Under the pieces are notes generated by a model that worked only from the letters and a program-made list of their open reading frames with translations, made no database searches and was not told the DNA's origin. A stretch of DNA of 64,000 nucleotides from Phytohabitans sp036906915 (GTDB lineage Bacteria; Actinomycetota; Actinomycetes; Mycobacteriales; Micromonosporaceae), in NCBI RefSeq assembly GCF_036906915.1, contig NZ_JBAKHX010000003.1, positions 62,001 to 126,000 on the forward strand. Direction: 5' to 3'. Positions 23,559 through 31,669 of the stretch are shown here, piece after piece; position 1 is the first letter of the stretch, and each line of letters starts with the position of its first letter. A program made the position numbers and the translations under genes.

Positions 23559-24577
23559 CGAGACCTGGTGCGGGCATGGCGGCCGACATCGCCGAGCAGC
23601 CCGAGGTGTACGCCCGCCTACTCCAGCCGGCCCACGCCACCGCGATCGCCGAGGTGGCCGCCGTCATCGCCGAGCGCCGGCCACGACACGTGGTGTTCAC
23701 CGCCCGCGGCACCTCCGACCACGCCGCGCTCTACGCGGCGTACCTCGCAGAGATCCGCCTCGGGCTGCCCGCCGGCCTCGCGTCGCCCAGCGCGATCACC
23801 GTCTTCGGTGCCCGGCCCGACCTGTCCCACGCCCTCGTCGTGGGCGTCAGCCAGAGCGGCGGCTCACCCGACCTCGCCGAGGTGCTGCGGGTCGCCCGCG
23901 AGTCAGGCGCGCTCACGCTCGCCGTCACCAACAACCCGGAGTCGCGGCTCGCCGAGGTCGCCGAGCTGTCCATCGACGTCGCCGCCGGGCACGAGCGCGC
24001 GGTGGCGGCCACGAAGACGTACACGGCGGAGCTGCTCGCCCTGCTGATGCTGGTGGAGGCGGTACGCGCGGGCGGTTCCGTCCCGGACGAGTTGGCGGGG
24101 CTGCCCGACCTCGCCGCGCGGGTGCTGGAAAACGACGCCGTGACCGGCATGGCGGCGCGTTACCGGTTCGCGGCGCGGATGGTCACCACCGGTCGGGGAT
24201 ACGCCTACGCCACCGCGCGCGAGGCGGCCCTCAAGCTGATGGAAACGTCGTACCTGCCGGCGCTGGCCTTCTCCGGCGCCGACCTGCTGCACGGCCCGCT
24301 GGCGATGACCGACCCCGACGTTCCGGTGCTTGCCGTTGTCGGGTCCGGGCCGGGCGGCGCTGCGATGCGCGACGTGCTCGTGCGCCTCGGTGAGCGTCGC
24401 GCCGACGTCCTCACGGTCGGCGCGGCCGGCGAGATCGCCGTTCCGGACGTAGACGAGCGCCTGGCGCCGCTGCTGGACATCCTCCCGCTCCAGCGCCTGG
24501 CCCTAGCTCTGGCCCTGGCCCGAGGCGAAGACCCGGACGCCCCGCGGGGCCTGAAGAAGGTCACCGCCACCCTCTAG
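23555..24577 (+). CDS. SIS-domain sugar isomerase-like protein
   Basis: 340 residues with two SIS domains, like the isomerase half of GlmS and the AgaS/FrlB group but without a glutaminase domain. The N-terminus GMAADIAEQPEVYARLL resembles the M-x-x-E-I-x-E-Q-P linker. First SIS: VVFTARGTSDHAALYAAYL, VVGVSQSGGSPDLAEVLRVA. Second SIS: TTGRGYAYATAREAALKLMET and HGPLAMTDPDVPVL. The C-terminal K(K)VT ending is also GlmS-like. It probably isomerises or deaminates an amino-sugar phosphate. GTG 23555 follows a tiny ORF; ATG 23575 is an alternative start. Convergent with pdtaS. Confidence 0.88.
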   Translation: MTRPGAGMAADIAEQPEVYARLLQPAHATAIAEVAAVIAERRPRHVVFTARGTSDHAALYAAYLAEIRLGLPAGLASPSAITVFGARPDLSHALVVGVSQSGGSPDLAEVLRVARESGALTLAVTNNPESRLAEVAELSIDVAAGHERAVAATKTYTAELLALLMLVEAVRAGGSVPDELAGLPDLAARVLENDAVTGMAARYRFAARMVTTGRGYAYATAREAALKLMETSYLPALAFSGADLLHGPLAMTDPDVPVLAVVGSGPGGAAMRDVLVRLGERRADVLTVGAAGEIAVPDVDERLAPLLDILPLQRLALALALARGEDPDAPRGLKKVTATL

Positions 24578-24636
24578 CGAGCGCTCACTGAGCTCACCCG
24601 TAGGGGCCCTTGCCCTGCTTGGGCTGGCCCGGTCGC

Positions 24637-26142
24637 TCAGCGTTTGGTCAGCGGGACGACGATCTCGGCGTGGGTGCCGCGCTCCTCGCCGGCCCGCAGG
24701 TCGATCGTGCCCCGCAGTTCGCCGGTCACCAGCGCCCGCACGATCTGGAGTCCCAGCTTGCCGCCCCGCTCGGGGTCGAAGTCGGCGGGCAGCCCCTGGC
24801 CGTCGTCGACAACGGTGACGTGCAGCTCCTTGCGGTGGCGGCTCGCGGACACCACGACCTCGCCGACGCCGCCCTCACCGTCGATCTCCGGGAACCCGTG
24901 CTCGACGGCGTTGGTGAGCAGCTCGTTGAGCACCATCACGAGCGAGGTGGCGATCTCGGCGGGCAGCACTCCGAACGTGCCGACACGACGCATCGCCACG
25001 CTCGCCGCGGTCGTGCCCACCTCGGCGGCAGCCGACGCCACCCGGTCGACGATGCCGTCGAACTCGACCGCCTCGTCGCTCGACATCGACAGGGTCTCGT
25101 GCACGAGCGCGATAGAAGCGACGCGGCGCACCGACTCCTCCAGCGCGGTCTTCGCGGCGGGCACCTCCACGCGGCGGGCCTGGAGTCGCAGCAGCGCCGC
25201 GACCGTCTGGAGGTTGTTCTTCACCCGGTGGTGGATCTCGCGAATCGTGGCGTCCTTGGTGACCAGCGCCCGGTCTCGCAGCCGCACCTCGGTGACGTCG
25301 CGCACCAGCACCAGCGCGCCGATCGGTACGCCGGCCGGCATCAGCGGGAGGGCCCGGGTCAGCACGGTCGCGCCGCGCGCCTCGATCTCCTTTCGGGTCG
25401 GCGCCTCCCCGCCGAGCGAGGCGAGTATCCGGGACGAGGCATCGGTGCCTTCGAGCGGGTCGTCGGCCAGCCGTGCGGCGAGCGCCGCCAGGTCTTCGCC
25501 CACCAGGTGGGAGGCGAAGCCCAACCGACGGAACGCCGACTGGGCGTTCGGGCTGGCGTACGTGACCTTGCCGCTCGCGTCCAGACGGATCAGCCCGTCG
25601 CCGACGCGCGGCGCCGAAGTGGTCTCGCCGCGGTGCCGCGCTGGCGGAAACGTGCCGTCGGCCACCATCTGCGCGAGGTCGTCGGCGGTGGTGAGGTAGT
25701 TCAGCTCCAGCTGGCTGGGCGTGCGGGCGGTGGAGAGGTTGGTGTCGCGCCCTATCACGCCGATCACCTCGCCGGGCTCGCCCTCCTCGTCGCGCAGCCG
25801 CACCGGAATCGCCTCGTGCCGGGCCGGCACGTCGCCGTACCAGACCGGGTCGCCCTCACGCCAGATGCGCCCCTGCTGGTACGCGATCGTCAGGTGCGCG
25901 ATCTCCGGCCCGCTGACCGAGCGCCCGACCTGGTCGTCCTGGTACGCCGTGGGCGCGGTCGTGGGACGCACCTGCGCGACGCACAGAAACGTGTCGGGCC
26001 CGCTCGTGGGCACCCACAACAGCAGGTCCGCGAAGGACAGGTCGGACAGCAACTGCCAGTCGCCCGCGAGCCTGTGCAGATGGTCGATATCGGCCGGCTG
26101 GAGGCTGGTGTGCTCCTCGACCAGGTCGCGCAGCGTTGACAC
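24637..26142 (-). CDS. pdtaS: PdtaS-like sensor histidine kinase
   Basis: 501-residue soluble histidine kinase. An N-terminal GAF-like domain (about 1-150) is followed by a PAS domain (about 185-300: GLIRLDASGKVTYASPNAQS) and a HisKA_2 domain with the acceptor His in REIHHRVKNNLQTVAALLRL. The HATPase part shows LVMVLNELLTNAVEHGF, VVDDGQGLPADFDP and GGKLGLQIVRALV. In mycobacteria PdtaS phosphorylates the ANTAR antiterminator PdtaR and senses metals or NO; the pdtaR partner is not in this window. GTG 26142 is supported by TAGAGT on the minus strand 6 bases upstream (leaderless). Confidence 0.92.
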   Translation of the reverse strand: MSTLRDLVEEHTSLQPADIDHLHRLAGDWQLLSDLSFADLLLWVPTSGPDTFLCVAQVRPTTAPTAYQDDQVGRSVSGPEIAHLTIAYQQGRIWREGDPVWYGDVPARHEAIPVRLRDEEGEPGEVIGVIGRDTNLSTARTPSQLELNYLTTADDLAQMVADGTFPPARHRGETTSAPRVGDGLIRLDASGKVTYASPNAQSAFRRLGFASHLVGEDLAALAARLADDPLEGTDASSRILASLGGEAPTRKEIEARGATVLTRALPLMPAGVPIGALVLVRDVTEVRLRDRALVTKDATIREIHHRVKNNLQTVAALLRLQARRVEVPAAKTALEESVRRVASIALVHETLSMSSDEAVEFDGIVDRVASAAAEVGTTAASVAMRRVGTFGVLPAEIATSLVMVLNELLTNAVEHGFPEIDGEGGVGEVVVSASRHRKELHVTVVDDGQGLPADFDPERGGKLGLQIVRALVTGELRGTIDLRAGEERGTHAEIVVPLTKR

Positions 26143-26196
26143 ACGGCCACTCTAGAGCGCCGCGGTCTCCCTGCGGCAGCGTCCGCCGCCCAGCTC

Positions 26197-27612
26197 TCAC
26201 CGCGAACCGGTGTAGAGGGCGACGGTCAGGCCGGGGACTGTCCAGGACTCGGCCAGGGTGTAGGTGGCGCGGATGGCATCGGCTTTGGGGCGTTCCATCG
26301 GGCGGAGCGGGTCGCGTTGGTCGCCTACCGCCAGCACCCAGACGCGGTCCACGTCGTTCAGGCAGTCGGCTGGGCGGTCGCAGTCGCTGGCCCAGAAACT
26401 GCCGAGGGCGGCCCGGTTCTGTTTGAGCAGTACGTCGTCGGGGCGGTCGTCGCGCAGGTGGTAGTCCATCGCCGTATCCAGGAAGCGCCAACCGCCGCGT
26501 GGCGCGTACGCGATGCCGTCGCCCAGGCGCTGGTGCTCGCGGATGATCGCCGCGGCCGCCTGGTAGTCCAGCGGCTGGGTGTCATGTGAGCGGCGGATGA
26601 CGCGTTGATCGGGCGCGCTGATCAGCAGAAACGTGGCGACGACCGCCAGCGCGCCGCGCAGCCGCACCTCGGCGAGCGCGGCTCCGGCGAGCAGGCAGAG
26701 GAACGGCACGGTGAAGGTCAGGTACCGGGGCACCCATACCTGGGTCACCTGCCCGGCCGTCCACAGAAGCACCGCCGGTCCGACGGCGCACAGAGCCAGC
26801 GGCGCGCCCCACCGCGCGTGCATCGCCCAGCCGAGCGCTGCCAGCCCGATGGTGATCCCGGCCAGCATGCCGGAGCGGAAGACGTACCCGGACACCGTCA
26901 GCAGGTCGCCGGCGCTCGGTGTCGGCACCCAGCCGAGCTGGGTGTTCTGCTGGCCCTTGCCGAGGATGACAAGCGGCAGCAGAGCCACCGTGCTGGCGCC
27001 GGTCGCCGCGCCCCACCGGAGCGCGACGTGGCGCCCGGCGAGCACAGCGGCGACCGCGTGGCCGGCGACGACGGTCACAGCGATCAGGTGGCTCAGCCCG
27101 GTCGCGGTGACGGCCGCGCCGTAGGCCGCCCAGCGGCCCCACGAAGGGAGGTCCAACGCCCGGATCAACAGCAGCGTGGCGAGCAACGCGAAGAAGGTCG
27201 CGAACGCGTACGAGCGGGCCTCCTGTGCGTACCGGGACGTGCTGGGCACGACGGCGAAGAGCAGCCCGGCGAGCACCCCCGCCGGGGCGCCGAAGAGGTG
27301 CTTGCCGATGACCGTGACGAGTGCGGCGACTCCGGCCATGCACAGGATGCTCGGCGCGCGCAGCGCCAGCACCGAGTCGCCGAAGATCGCGATCCAGTAG
27401 TGCATGAAGAGGTAGTACGGGCCGGAAACAGCATCGATATTCTTCACCATGTGCACAAGGTCGCCCGGGGAGCGGGTGGCGGCGCTCCAGGTGGCCATCT
27501 CGTCCCGCCACAGCTGTGGCGCGGTCGCGCCGGCCCCGGTCAGGAGCAGCGTGACCAGCGCGGGCCACACGGCCAGGGGTACGCTGCGACGGCTGGTTGC
27601 GGTGAGGAGCAC
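26197..27612 (-). CDS. GT39/ArnT-like membrane glycosyltransferase
   Basis: 471-residue GT-C type integral membrane protein with about ten helices. The first external loop carries QLWRDEMATWSAATRSPGDL, the acidic RDE motif of the protein-mannosyltransferase/ArnT family, and RYAQEARSYAFATFFALLAT is typical for the second loop. A C-terminal soluble domain of about 130 residues follows the last helix. Such enzymes use polyprenyl-phosphate sugars to modify cell-wall lipids or glycans; donor and acceptor are unknown. Start GTG 27612; the frame further upstream runs into the nirA promoter and is not coding. Same strand as pdtaS, 54 bases before it. Confidence 0.85.
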   Translation of the reverse strand: MLLTATSRRSVPLAVWPALVTLLLTGAGATAPQLWRDEMATWSAATRSPGDLVHMVKNIDAVSGPYYLFMHYWIAIFGDSVLALRAPSILCMAGVAALVTVIGKHLFGAPAGVLAGLLFAVVPSTSRYAQEARSYAFATFFALLATLLLIRALDLPSWGRWAAYGAAVTATGLSHLIAVTVVAGHAVAAVLAGRHVALRWGAATGASTVALLPLVILGKGQQNTQLGWVPTPSAGDLLTVSGYVFRSGMLAGITIGLAALGWAMHARWGAPLALCAVGPAVLLWTAGQVTQVWVPRYLTFTVPFLCLLAGAALAEVRLRGALAVVATFLLISAPDQRVIRRSHDTQPLDYQAAAAIIREHQRLGDGIAYAPRGGWRFLDTAMDYHLRDDRPDDVLLKQNRAALGSFWASDCDRPADCLNDVDRVWVLAVGDQRDPLRPMERPKADAIRATYTLAESWTVPGLTVALYTGSR

Positions 27613-27699
27613 GGCATAGACACCCTGGGGATGTGACCCGGGTTGCACTTGCCCGTCATATGGGATGTCACCTGGTCGGACCCTGGTCGATGTGGCAGC

Positions 27700-27807
27700 A
27701 TGAAGCCCGTGACCGTTGCCGAACGCCGTTCCGTGTCGCTGGGGCTTACCTCCCGGCGTCACGTTGACTACGGTCGCGTTCGCAGCGCCATGTGTCCGGC
27801 CCACTGA
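27700..27807 (+). CDS. Sulfur-operon leader peptide
   Basis: A 35-codon ORF upstream of sulfite reductase. The peptide ends LTSRRHVDYGRVRSAMCPAH. The SRRHVD-x-GRV-x-SA-x-C signature is that of short leader peptides found before cysteine and sulfur assimilation genes in actinobacteria; in mycobacteria related leaders act as cysteine-responsive attenuators. The Cys codon (27793) near the end would be the stalling point. About 125 bases separate it from nirA, but I cannot prove a specific terminator/antiterminator pair in that stretch. It lies in the otherwise noncoding gap 27613-27932. Confidence 0.8.
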   Translation: MKPVTVAERRSVSLGLTSRRHVDYGRVRSAMCPAH

Positions 27808-27932
27808 GATAGCCGCCCTCATTCTGCATTCCAGAGCTCGGGGTGGTGCATCGCGCCGGATCCCTGTGACGACGCCGTCCTCCGCGCGTGCCCACCAGAC
27901 GCACACACCAGTACAGACGGAGGAAGCGCCCG

Positions 27933-29624
27933 ATGGCGTTGACAAGCTCGTCAGGCCGGCCGGCCGCTCGCCCGCGCAAGGCGCGGGGTGAGGGTCAGTG
28001 GGCGCTCGGCCACCGTGAGCCGCTCAACCCGAACGAGCGCACGAAGAAGGACGACAACCCGCTCAACGTCCGGGCCCGGATCGAAAACATCTACGCGCAC
28101 CACGGCTTCGACTCGATCGACCCGCAGGACCTGCGCGGCCGGTTCCGCTGGTGGGGCCTCTACACCCAGCGCAAGCCCGGCATCGACGGCGGTCGCACCG
28201 CCGTGCTCGAGCCGCACGAGCTCGACGACAAGTACTTCATGCTGCGCGTCCGGGTCGACGGCGGCCAGCTCGACCTCGATCAGCTGCGCACGATCGCCGA
28301 TATCTCCCGGCGGTACGCGCGGGACACCGCTGACATCACCGACCGGCAGAACATCCAGCTCCACTGGATCCGCGTCGAGGACATGCCCGCGATCTGGCGG
28401 CAGCTCGAAGCGGTCGGGCTCTCTACTACCGAGGCGTGCGGCGACTGCCCGCGCGTGGTGCTGGGCAGTCCGGTCGCCGGCATCGCCGCCGACGAGAAGA
28501 TCGACGCCACGCCCGCGATCCGAGCGATCGTCGACAAGTACGTGGGTGCGCCCGAGTTCTCGAACCTGCCTCGCAAGTTCAAGTCGTCCATCTCGTGGCT
28601 GGCCGACATGCCGTACGAGGTCAACGACATCTCGTTCCTCGGCGTCGACCACCCCGAGTACGGTCCCGGCTTCGACCTGTGGGTCGGCGGTGGCCTGTCG
28701 ACCAACCCGATGCTCGCCCAGCGCCTCGGCGTCTGGGTGCCGCTCGACGAGGTGCCCGAGGTGTGGGCCGGCGTGGTCAGCATCTTCCGCGACTACGGGT
28801 ACCGCCGGCTGCGGCACCGGGCGCGGTTGAAGTTCCTGGTCGCCGACTGGGGCGTGGAAAAGTTCCGCGAGGTGCTGGAGAAGGAGTACCTCGGCCGCGG
28901 TCTCATCGACGGCCCGCCGCCGGCGCTGCCGGAAAAGCCGATCGACCACATCGGCGTGCACGCGCAGCGCGACGGGCGGTTCTACATCGGCGCCGCTCCC
29001 GTCGTGGGCCGGGTCTCCGGCAGCCAGCTGCTGCAGCTCGCCGACGTCGTGGCCGCGCACGGCAGCGCCCGGGTGAGTCTCACGGCGTACCAGAAGCTGC
29101 TCGTGCTCGACGTGCCGCAAGAATCGGTCGACTCGCTGGTGGCGGCGATGCGCCGGATCGGTCTGGAAGCCCAGCCGTCGACGTGGCGTCGCGGCACGAT
29201 GGCCTGCACCGGCATCGAGTTCTGCAAGCTGGCGATCGTCGAGACCAAGAAGCGCGGCGAGGAGCTGGTCGCCCGGCTCGAAGACCGCCTGCGCGACATG
29301 GACGCGGACATCACCATCCACATCAACGGCTGCCCCAACGCCTGCGCCCGCACCCAGACCGCTGACATCGGCCTCAAAGGTCAGATCGTCATGGGCCCGG
29401 ACGGCACGCAGGTCGAGGGGTTCCAGGTGCACCTCGGCGGCGGGCTGGGCATGGCCCAGGGCCAGACCGCCGGGTTCGGACGCAAACTGCGCGGTCTCAA
29501 GACCACCGCGGACGAGCTTCCCGAGTACGTCGAGCGCCTGGCCCGCCGGTACCTGGACAGTCGCACCCAGGGCGAGCAGTTCGCCCAATGGGTCATGAGG
29601 GTCGAGGAGGAGGCACTCCGATGA
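27933..29624 (+). CDS. sir: Ferredoxin-dependent sulfite reductase
   Basis: 563-residue siroheme/[4Fe-4S] reductase reducing sulfite to sulfide with ferredoxin electrons. The cluster ligands are Cys425 and Cys431 (MACTGIEFCKLA) and Cys467 and Cys471 (INGCPNACARTQ). Other family blocks are ISRRYARDTADITDRQNIQL and SISWLADMPYEVNDI. The proximity to cysH and a sirohydrochlorin chelatase argues for sulfite rather than nitrite as substrate, although annotation as nirA is common. GGAGG lies 9 bases before ATG 27933. The stop overlaps the start of a bridging ORF (ATGA 29621). Confidence 0.93.
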   Translation: MALTSSSGRPAARPRKARGEGQWALGHREPLNPNERTKKDDNPLNVRARIENIYAHHGFDSIDPQDLRGRFRWWGLYTQRKPGIDGGRTAVLEPHELDDKYFMLRVRVDGGQLDLDQLRTIADISRRYARDTADITDRQNIQLHWIRVEDMPAIWRQLEAVGLSTTEACGDCPRVVLGSPVAGIAADEKIDATPAIRAIVDKYVGAPEFSNLPRKFKSSISWLADMPYEVNDISFLGVDHPEYGPGFDLWVGGGLSTNPMLAQRLGVWVPLDEVPEVWAGVVSIFRDYGYRRLRHRARLKFLVADWGVEKFREVLEKEYLGRGLIDGPPPALPEKPIDHIGVHAQRDGRFYIGAAPVVGRVSGSQLLQLADVVAAHGSARVSLTAYQKLLVLDVPQESVDSLVAAMRRIGLEAQPSTWRRGTMACTGIEFCKLAIVETKKRGEELVARLEDRLRDMDADITIHINGCPNACARTQTADIGLKGQIVMGPDGTQVEGFQVHLGGGLGMAQGQTAGFGRKLRGLKTTADELPEYVERLARRYLDSRTQGEQFAQWVMRVEEEALR

Positions 29625-29695
29625 GCGAGCGAATCATTGGGGACAGTGCGCTTGGAGCCCCATGGCCGCCCGGAGCGAAGCGAGGACGGCCATGA
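29621..29695 (+). other. Bridging repeat ORF between sir and the zinc-ribbon gene
   Basis: 24 codons (peptide MSERIIGDSALGAPWPPGAK...). The ATG overlaps the sir stop (ATGA) and the TGA (29693-29695) overlaps the next gene's ATG (29692). It opens ATGAGCGAGCGA and contains GGAGCGAAGCGAGGA, both shared with the 101-bp repeats at 18607. Confidence 0.65.
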
Positions 29696-29847
29696 GCGAA
29701 CGCGCCGCACCTCTGTACTGCCCCTACTGCGGTGAAGAGGACCTGCGCCCCTCCGAGGAGGGGCACGGGGCCTGGGAGTGTCACTCCTGTGCGCGCGTCT
29801 TCTCGGTCAAGTTCATCGGATTGGTGCGAAAGGCGGTGGCGCGATGA
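29692..29847 (+). CDS. Small zinc-ribbon protein of the sulfur operon
   Basis: 51-residue protein with two CxxC knuckles, LYCPYCGEEDLRP and ECHSCARVFSVKF, forming a rubredoxin-like zinc ribbon. Small proteins of this kind recur between sulfite reductase and cysH in actinobacteria, so a role in sulfur assimilation or as a metal or electron carrier is likely; nothing more specific can be said. ATG 29692 overlaps a bridging ORF stop. The first codons (MSER) match the start of the bridging peptides, so the N-terminus may itself derive from the repeat. It overlaps cysH by ATGA. Confidence 0.82.
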   Translation: MSERAAPLYCPYCGEEDLRPSEEGHGAWECHSCARVFSVKFIGLVRKAVAR

Positions 29848-30587
29848 GCGCCGTGAGCGCGGTGGGTCTGGGCCTCGTCGCTGGCCCGTCCCTGACACCG
29901 CGGGCGAAGCAGCTGCGCGCCCTCGCTGAGGACGCCGCTGAGGCGCTCGAGGGCGCCCCGGCGGAGGAGATCGCCCGCTGGGCGGCCGAGACGTTCGGCG
30001 ACCGGTTCTGCGTGACCAGCTCGATGGCCGACGCGGTGCTCGCGCACCTGGTGTCGCGGGTCGCCCCGGGCGTCGACGTGATCTTCCTGGACACCGGGCT
30101 GCACTTCCCCGAAACCCTCAAGGTGCGCGACATCGTGGCCCGGACGCTGCCGGTCAACGTGCGCTCCATCCGCCCCCGGCTTACCGTGGGGCAGCAGGAC
30201 GGGCAGTACGGGCCGCGGCTGTTCAACAAGAACCCCGACGAGTGCTGCTTCCTGCGCAAGGTCGAGCCGCTGGAGCGTGCGCTCGCCGACTACGACGCGT
30301 GGGCCGCTGGGCTGCGGCGCGACGAGTCGCCGACGCGAGCCAACACGCCGGTGGTGGCGTTCGACGCCAAGCGCGGCAAGATCAAGGTCAACCCGATCGC
30401 CGCCTGGTCCCAGGCCGACGTCGACGCGTACATCTCCCGGTGGAACGTGCCGGTCAACGAGCTCTTCAAGCGCGGGTACGGTTCGATCGGCTGCTGGCCG
30501 TGCACCGGGCGCACCAAGGCCGGTGAAGACCCGCGGGCCGGCAGGTGGGCGATGTTCGAAAAGACCGAGTGTGGCCTGCACACGTGA
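29844..30587 (+). CDS. cysH: Adenylyl-sulfate (APS/PAPS) reductase
   Basis: 247-residue PP-loop reductase producing sulfite for the upstream reductase. It has the Cys pairs of the iron-sulfur APS-reductase type: Cys134-Cys135 (DECCFLRKVEPL) and Cys217-x2-Cys220 (IGCWPCTGRTK), plus the catalytic Cys243 in the tail ECGLHT. The PP-loop reads CVTSSMADAVL, and LDTGLHFPETL is the substrate strand. Because the [4Fe-4S] Cys set is present, APS rather than PAPS is the likely substrate. ATG 29844 overlaps the zinc-ribbon stop (ATGA). The stop overlaps GTG 30584 of an 82-codon bridging ORF. Confidence 0.94.
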   Translation: MSAVSAVGLGLVAGPSLTPRAKQLRALAEDAAEALEGAPAEEIARWAAETFGDRFCVTSSMADAVLAHLVSRVAPGVDVIFLDTGLHFPETLKVRDIVARTLPVNVRSIRPRLTVGQQDGQYGPRLFNKNPDECCFLRKVEPLERALADYDAWAAGLRRDESPTRANTPVVAFDAKRGKIKVNPIAAWSQADVDAYISRWNVPVNELFKRGYGSIGCWPCTGRTKAGEDPRAGRWAMFEKTECGLHT

Positions 30588-30832
30588 CCGAGCTAGCTGG
30601 CGCTCGCCTCCGCTCGCGCGGGTCATGCGCCCAAGAGCCGCCCTGTAGCCGACCCTGCGCTCGGTCGCTGCGATCCTGGCCCGCGCTCCGCGCGGGCGGC
30701 TCGGGCGCTGGAATCCGCCCTGTAGCCGCCAGTCGCTTCGGTCGCTGCGCTCCCTTCGCTTGGTGGCGGCCGCGGGCGGCGCGCCCTCACAGCTCCCTGG
30801 ACTCCGGGCCGGCTGCGGGCGGCGGCGCATGA
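30584..30832 (+). other. Long bridging repeat ORF between cysH and the chelatase
   Basis: 82 codons opening at GTG 30584, which overlaps the cysH stop (GTGA), and closing in a TGA (30830-30832) that overlaps the chelatase ATG 30829 (ATGA). The start (VTELAGARLR) and end (GGGA, stop) resemble the shorter element at 3503. The reverse complement holds GGAGCGCAGCGACCG, the motif of the 18607 and 29621 elements, so this copy has the core in the other orientation. Composition is Arg, Ala, Pro, Ser rich and unlike a folded protein. Confidence 0.65.
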
Positions 30833-31581
30833 CGCCCATCGTTCTCGTCGCGCACGGCAGCCGCGATCCGCGTGCTGCCCGCGCGACGCGGGCGCTGGTC
30901 CGGGCGGTCGCCGCGGCGCGCCCCGGTGTCGACGTGCGCGCCTCGTACCTGGACCACACGCTGCCCCGGCCGGGGCAGGTGCTCAGCGCCCTGGAGGCCG
31001 CCGGCCACGACCGGGTGACGATGGTGCCGTTGCTGCTGACGGCGGCGTACCACGGGCGGGTCGACGTGCCCGATGTGGTGCGTGCCGCGCGGGCATCCGG
31101 GCTCCGGATTCCGGTGGCGGTGACCGACGTGCTGGGCCCGGCCGGCGGCGAGGTGCCGGAGTGGCTGCTCGTCGGGTTGACCCGGCGGCTGGCCGAGGCT
31201 GGTTCGGGGTTCGACGCGGTGGTGGTGGCCGCCGCGGGCACCCGCGACGCGGCTGCGCGCGAGACGGTCGTGCGGGCGGCCGATGCGCTGGGCGCGAGGC
31301 TCGGTGTGCCGGCGGCGGTGGCGTACGCCTCGGCCGCGGCGCCCACGGGGGCCGAGGCGGTGGCCGAACTACGCGCCCGGGGTGCCCGCCGGATCGGCGT
31401 GGCGGGGTACTTCCTGGCGCCGGGCCTGCTCTACGACACGGTGACCGGCTCGGCCCGGGCGGCGGGTGCGGCCGCGGTGGCGGAGCCGTTGGAAGACGCC
31501 TGGGAGCTGGCCCACCTGGTCCTGTCTCGCGTAGACGCGGCGCTGTCCGTGCCCGGCCTGACGACTGCCCGCGCCGCCTGA
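30829..31581 (+). CDS. Sirohydrochlorin chelatase (CbiX/SirB type)
   Basis: 250-residue class II chelatase with two CbiX halves. The first half has VLVAHGSRDPRAARATRALV with the metal-binding His9 and LTAAYHGRVDVPDVV with the second His; the second half (from about 125) is VVVAAAGTRDAAARETVVRAA, where the first His is replaced by Ala. It inserts ferrous iron into sirohydrochlorin to make siroheme, the cofactor of the sulfite reductase in the same operon. ATG 30829 overlaps the bridging ORF stop. A strong hairpin follows 37 bases after the stop. Confidence 0.88.
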   Translation: MTPIVLVAHGSRDPRAARATRALVRAVAAARPGVDVRASYLDHTLPRPGQVLSALEAAGHDRVTMVPLLLTAAYHGRVDVPDVVRAARASGLRIPVAVTDVLGPAGGEVPEWLLVGLTRRLAEAGSGFDAVVVAAAGTRDAAARETVVRAADALGARLGVPAAVAYASAAAPTGAEAVAELRARGARRIGVAGYFLAPGLLYDTVTGSARAAGAAAVAEPLEDAWELAHLVLSRVDAALSVPGLTTARAA

Positions 31582-31617
31582 GCGCTCGCTGGTCCAAAAC
31601 CGGCTGGAGACAGCAAG

Positions 31618-31644
31618 ACGCCCCGGCGAACGGGGCCGGGGCGT
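31618..31644. terminator. Bidirectional hairpin terminator
   Basis: A perfect 10-bp stem ACGCCCCGGC/GCCGGGGCGT around a 7-base loop, between the end of the sulfur operon and the convergent whiB1. It lacks a run of T, as is usual in actinobacteria. Confidence 0.75.
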
Positions 31645-31669
31645 GGATGCTGTGGGGTTTGTGCTGTGG

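Noticed and set aside
24578..24636. Another bridging element after the SIS gene
   Set aside because: It contains GCGAGCGCTC but the flanking genes converge and there is no open frame or overlap.
27808..27932. A known riboswitch (SAM or cobalamin) before sulfite reductase
   Set aside because: No conserved riboswitch core could be recognised by eye; the leader peptide explains the control better.
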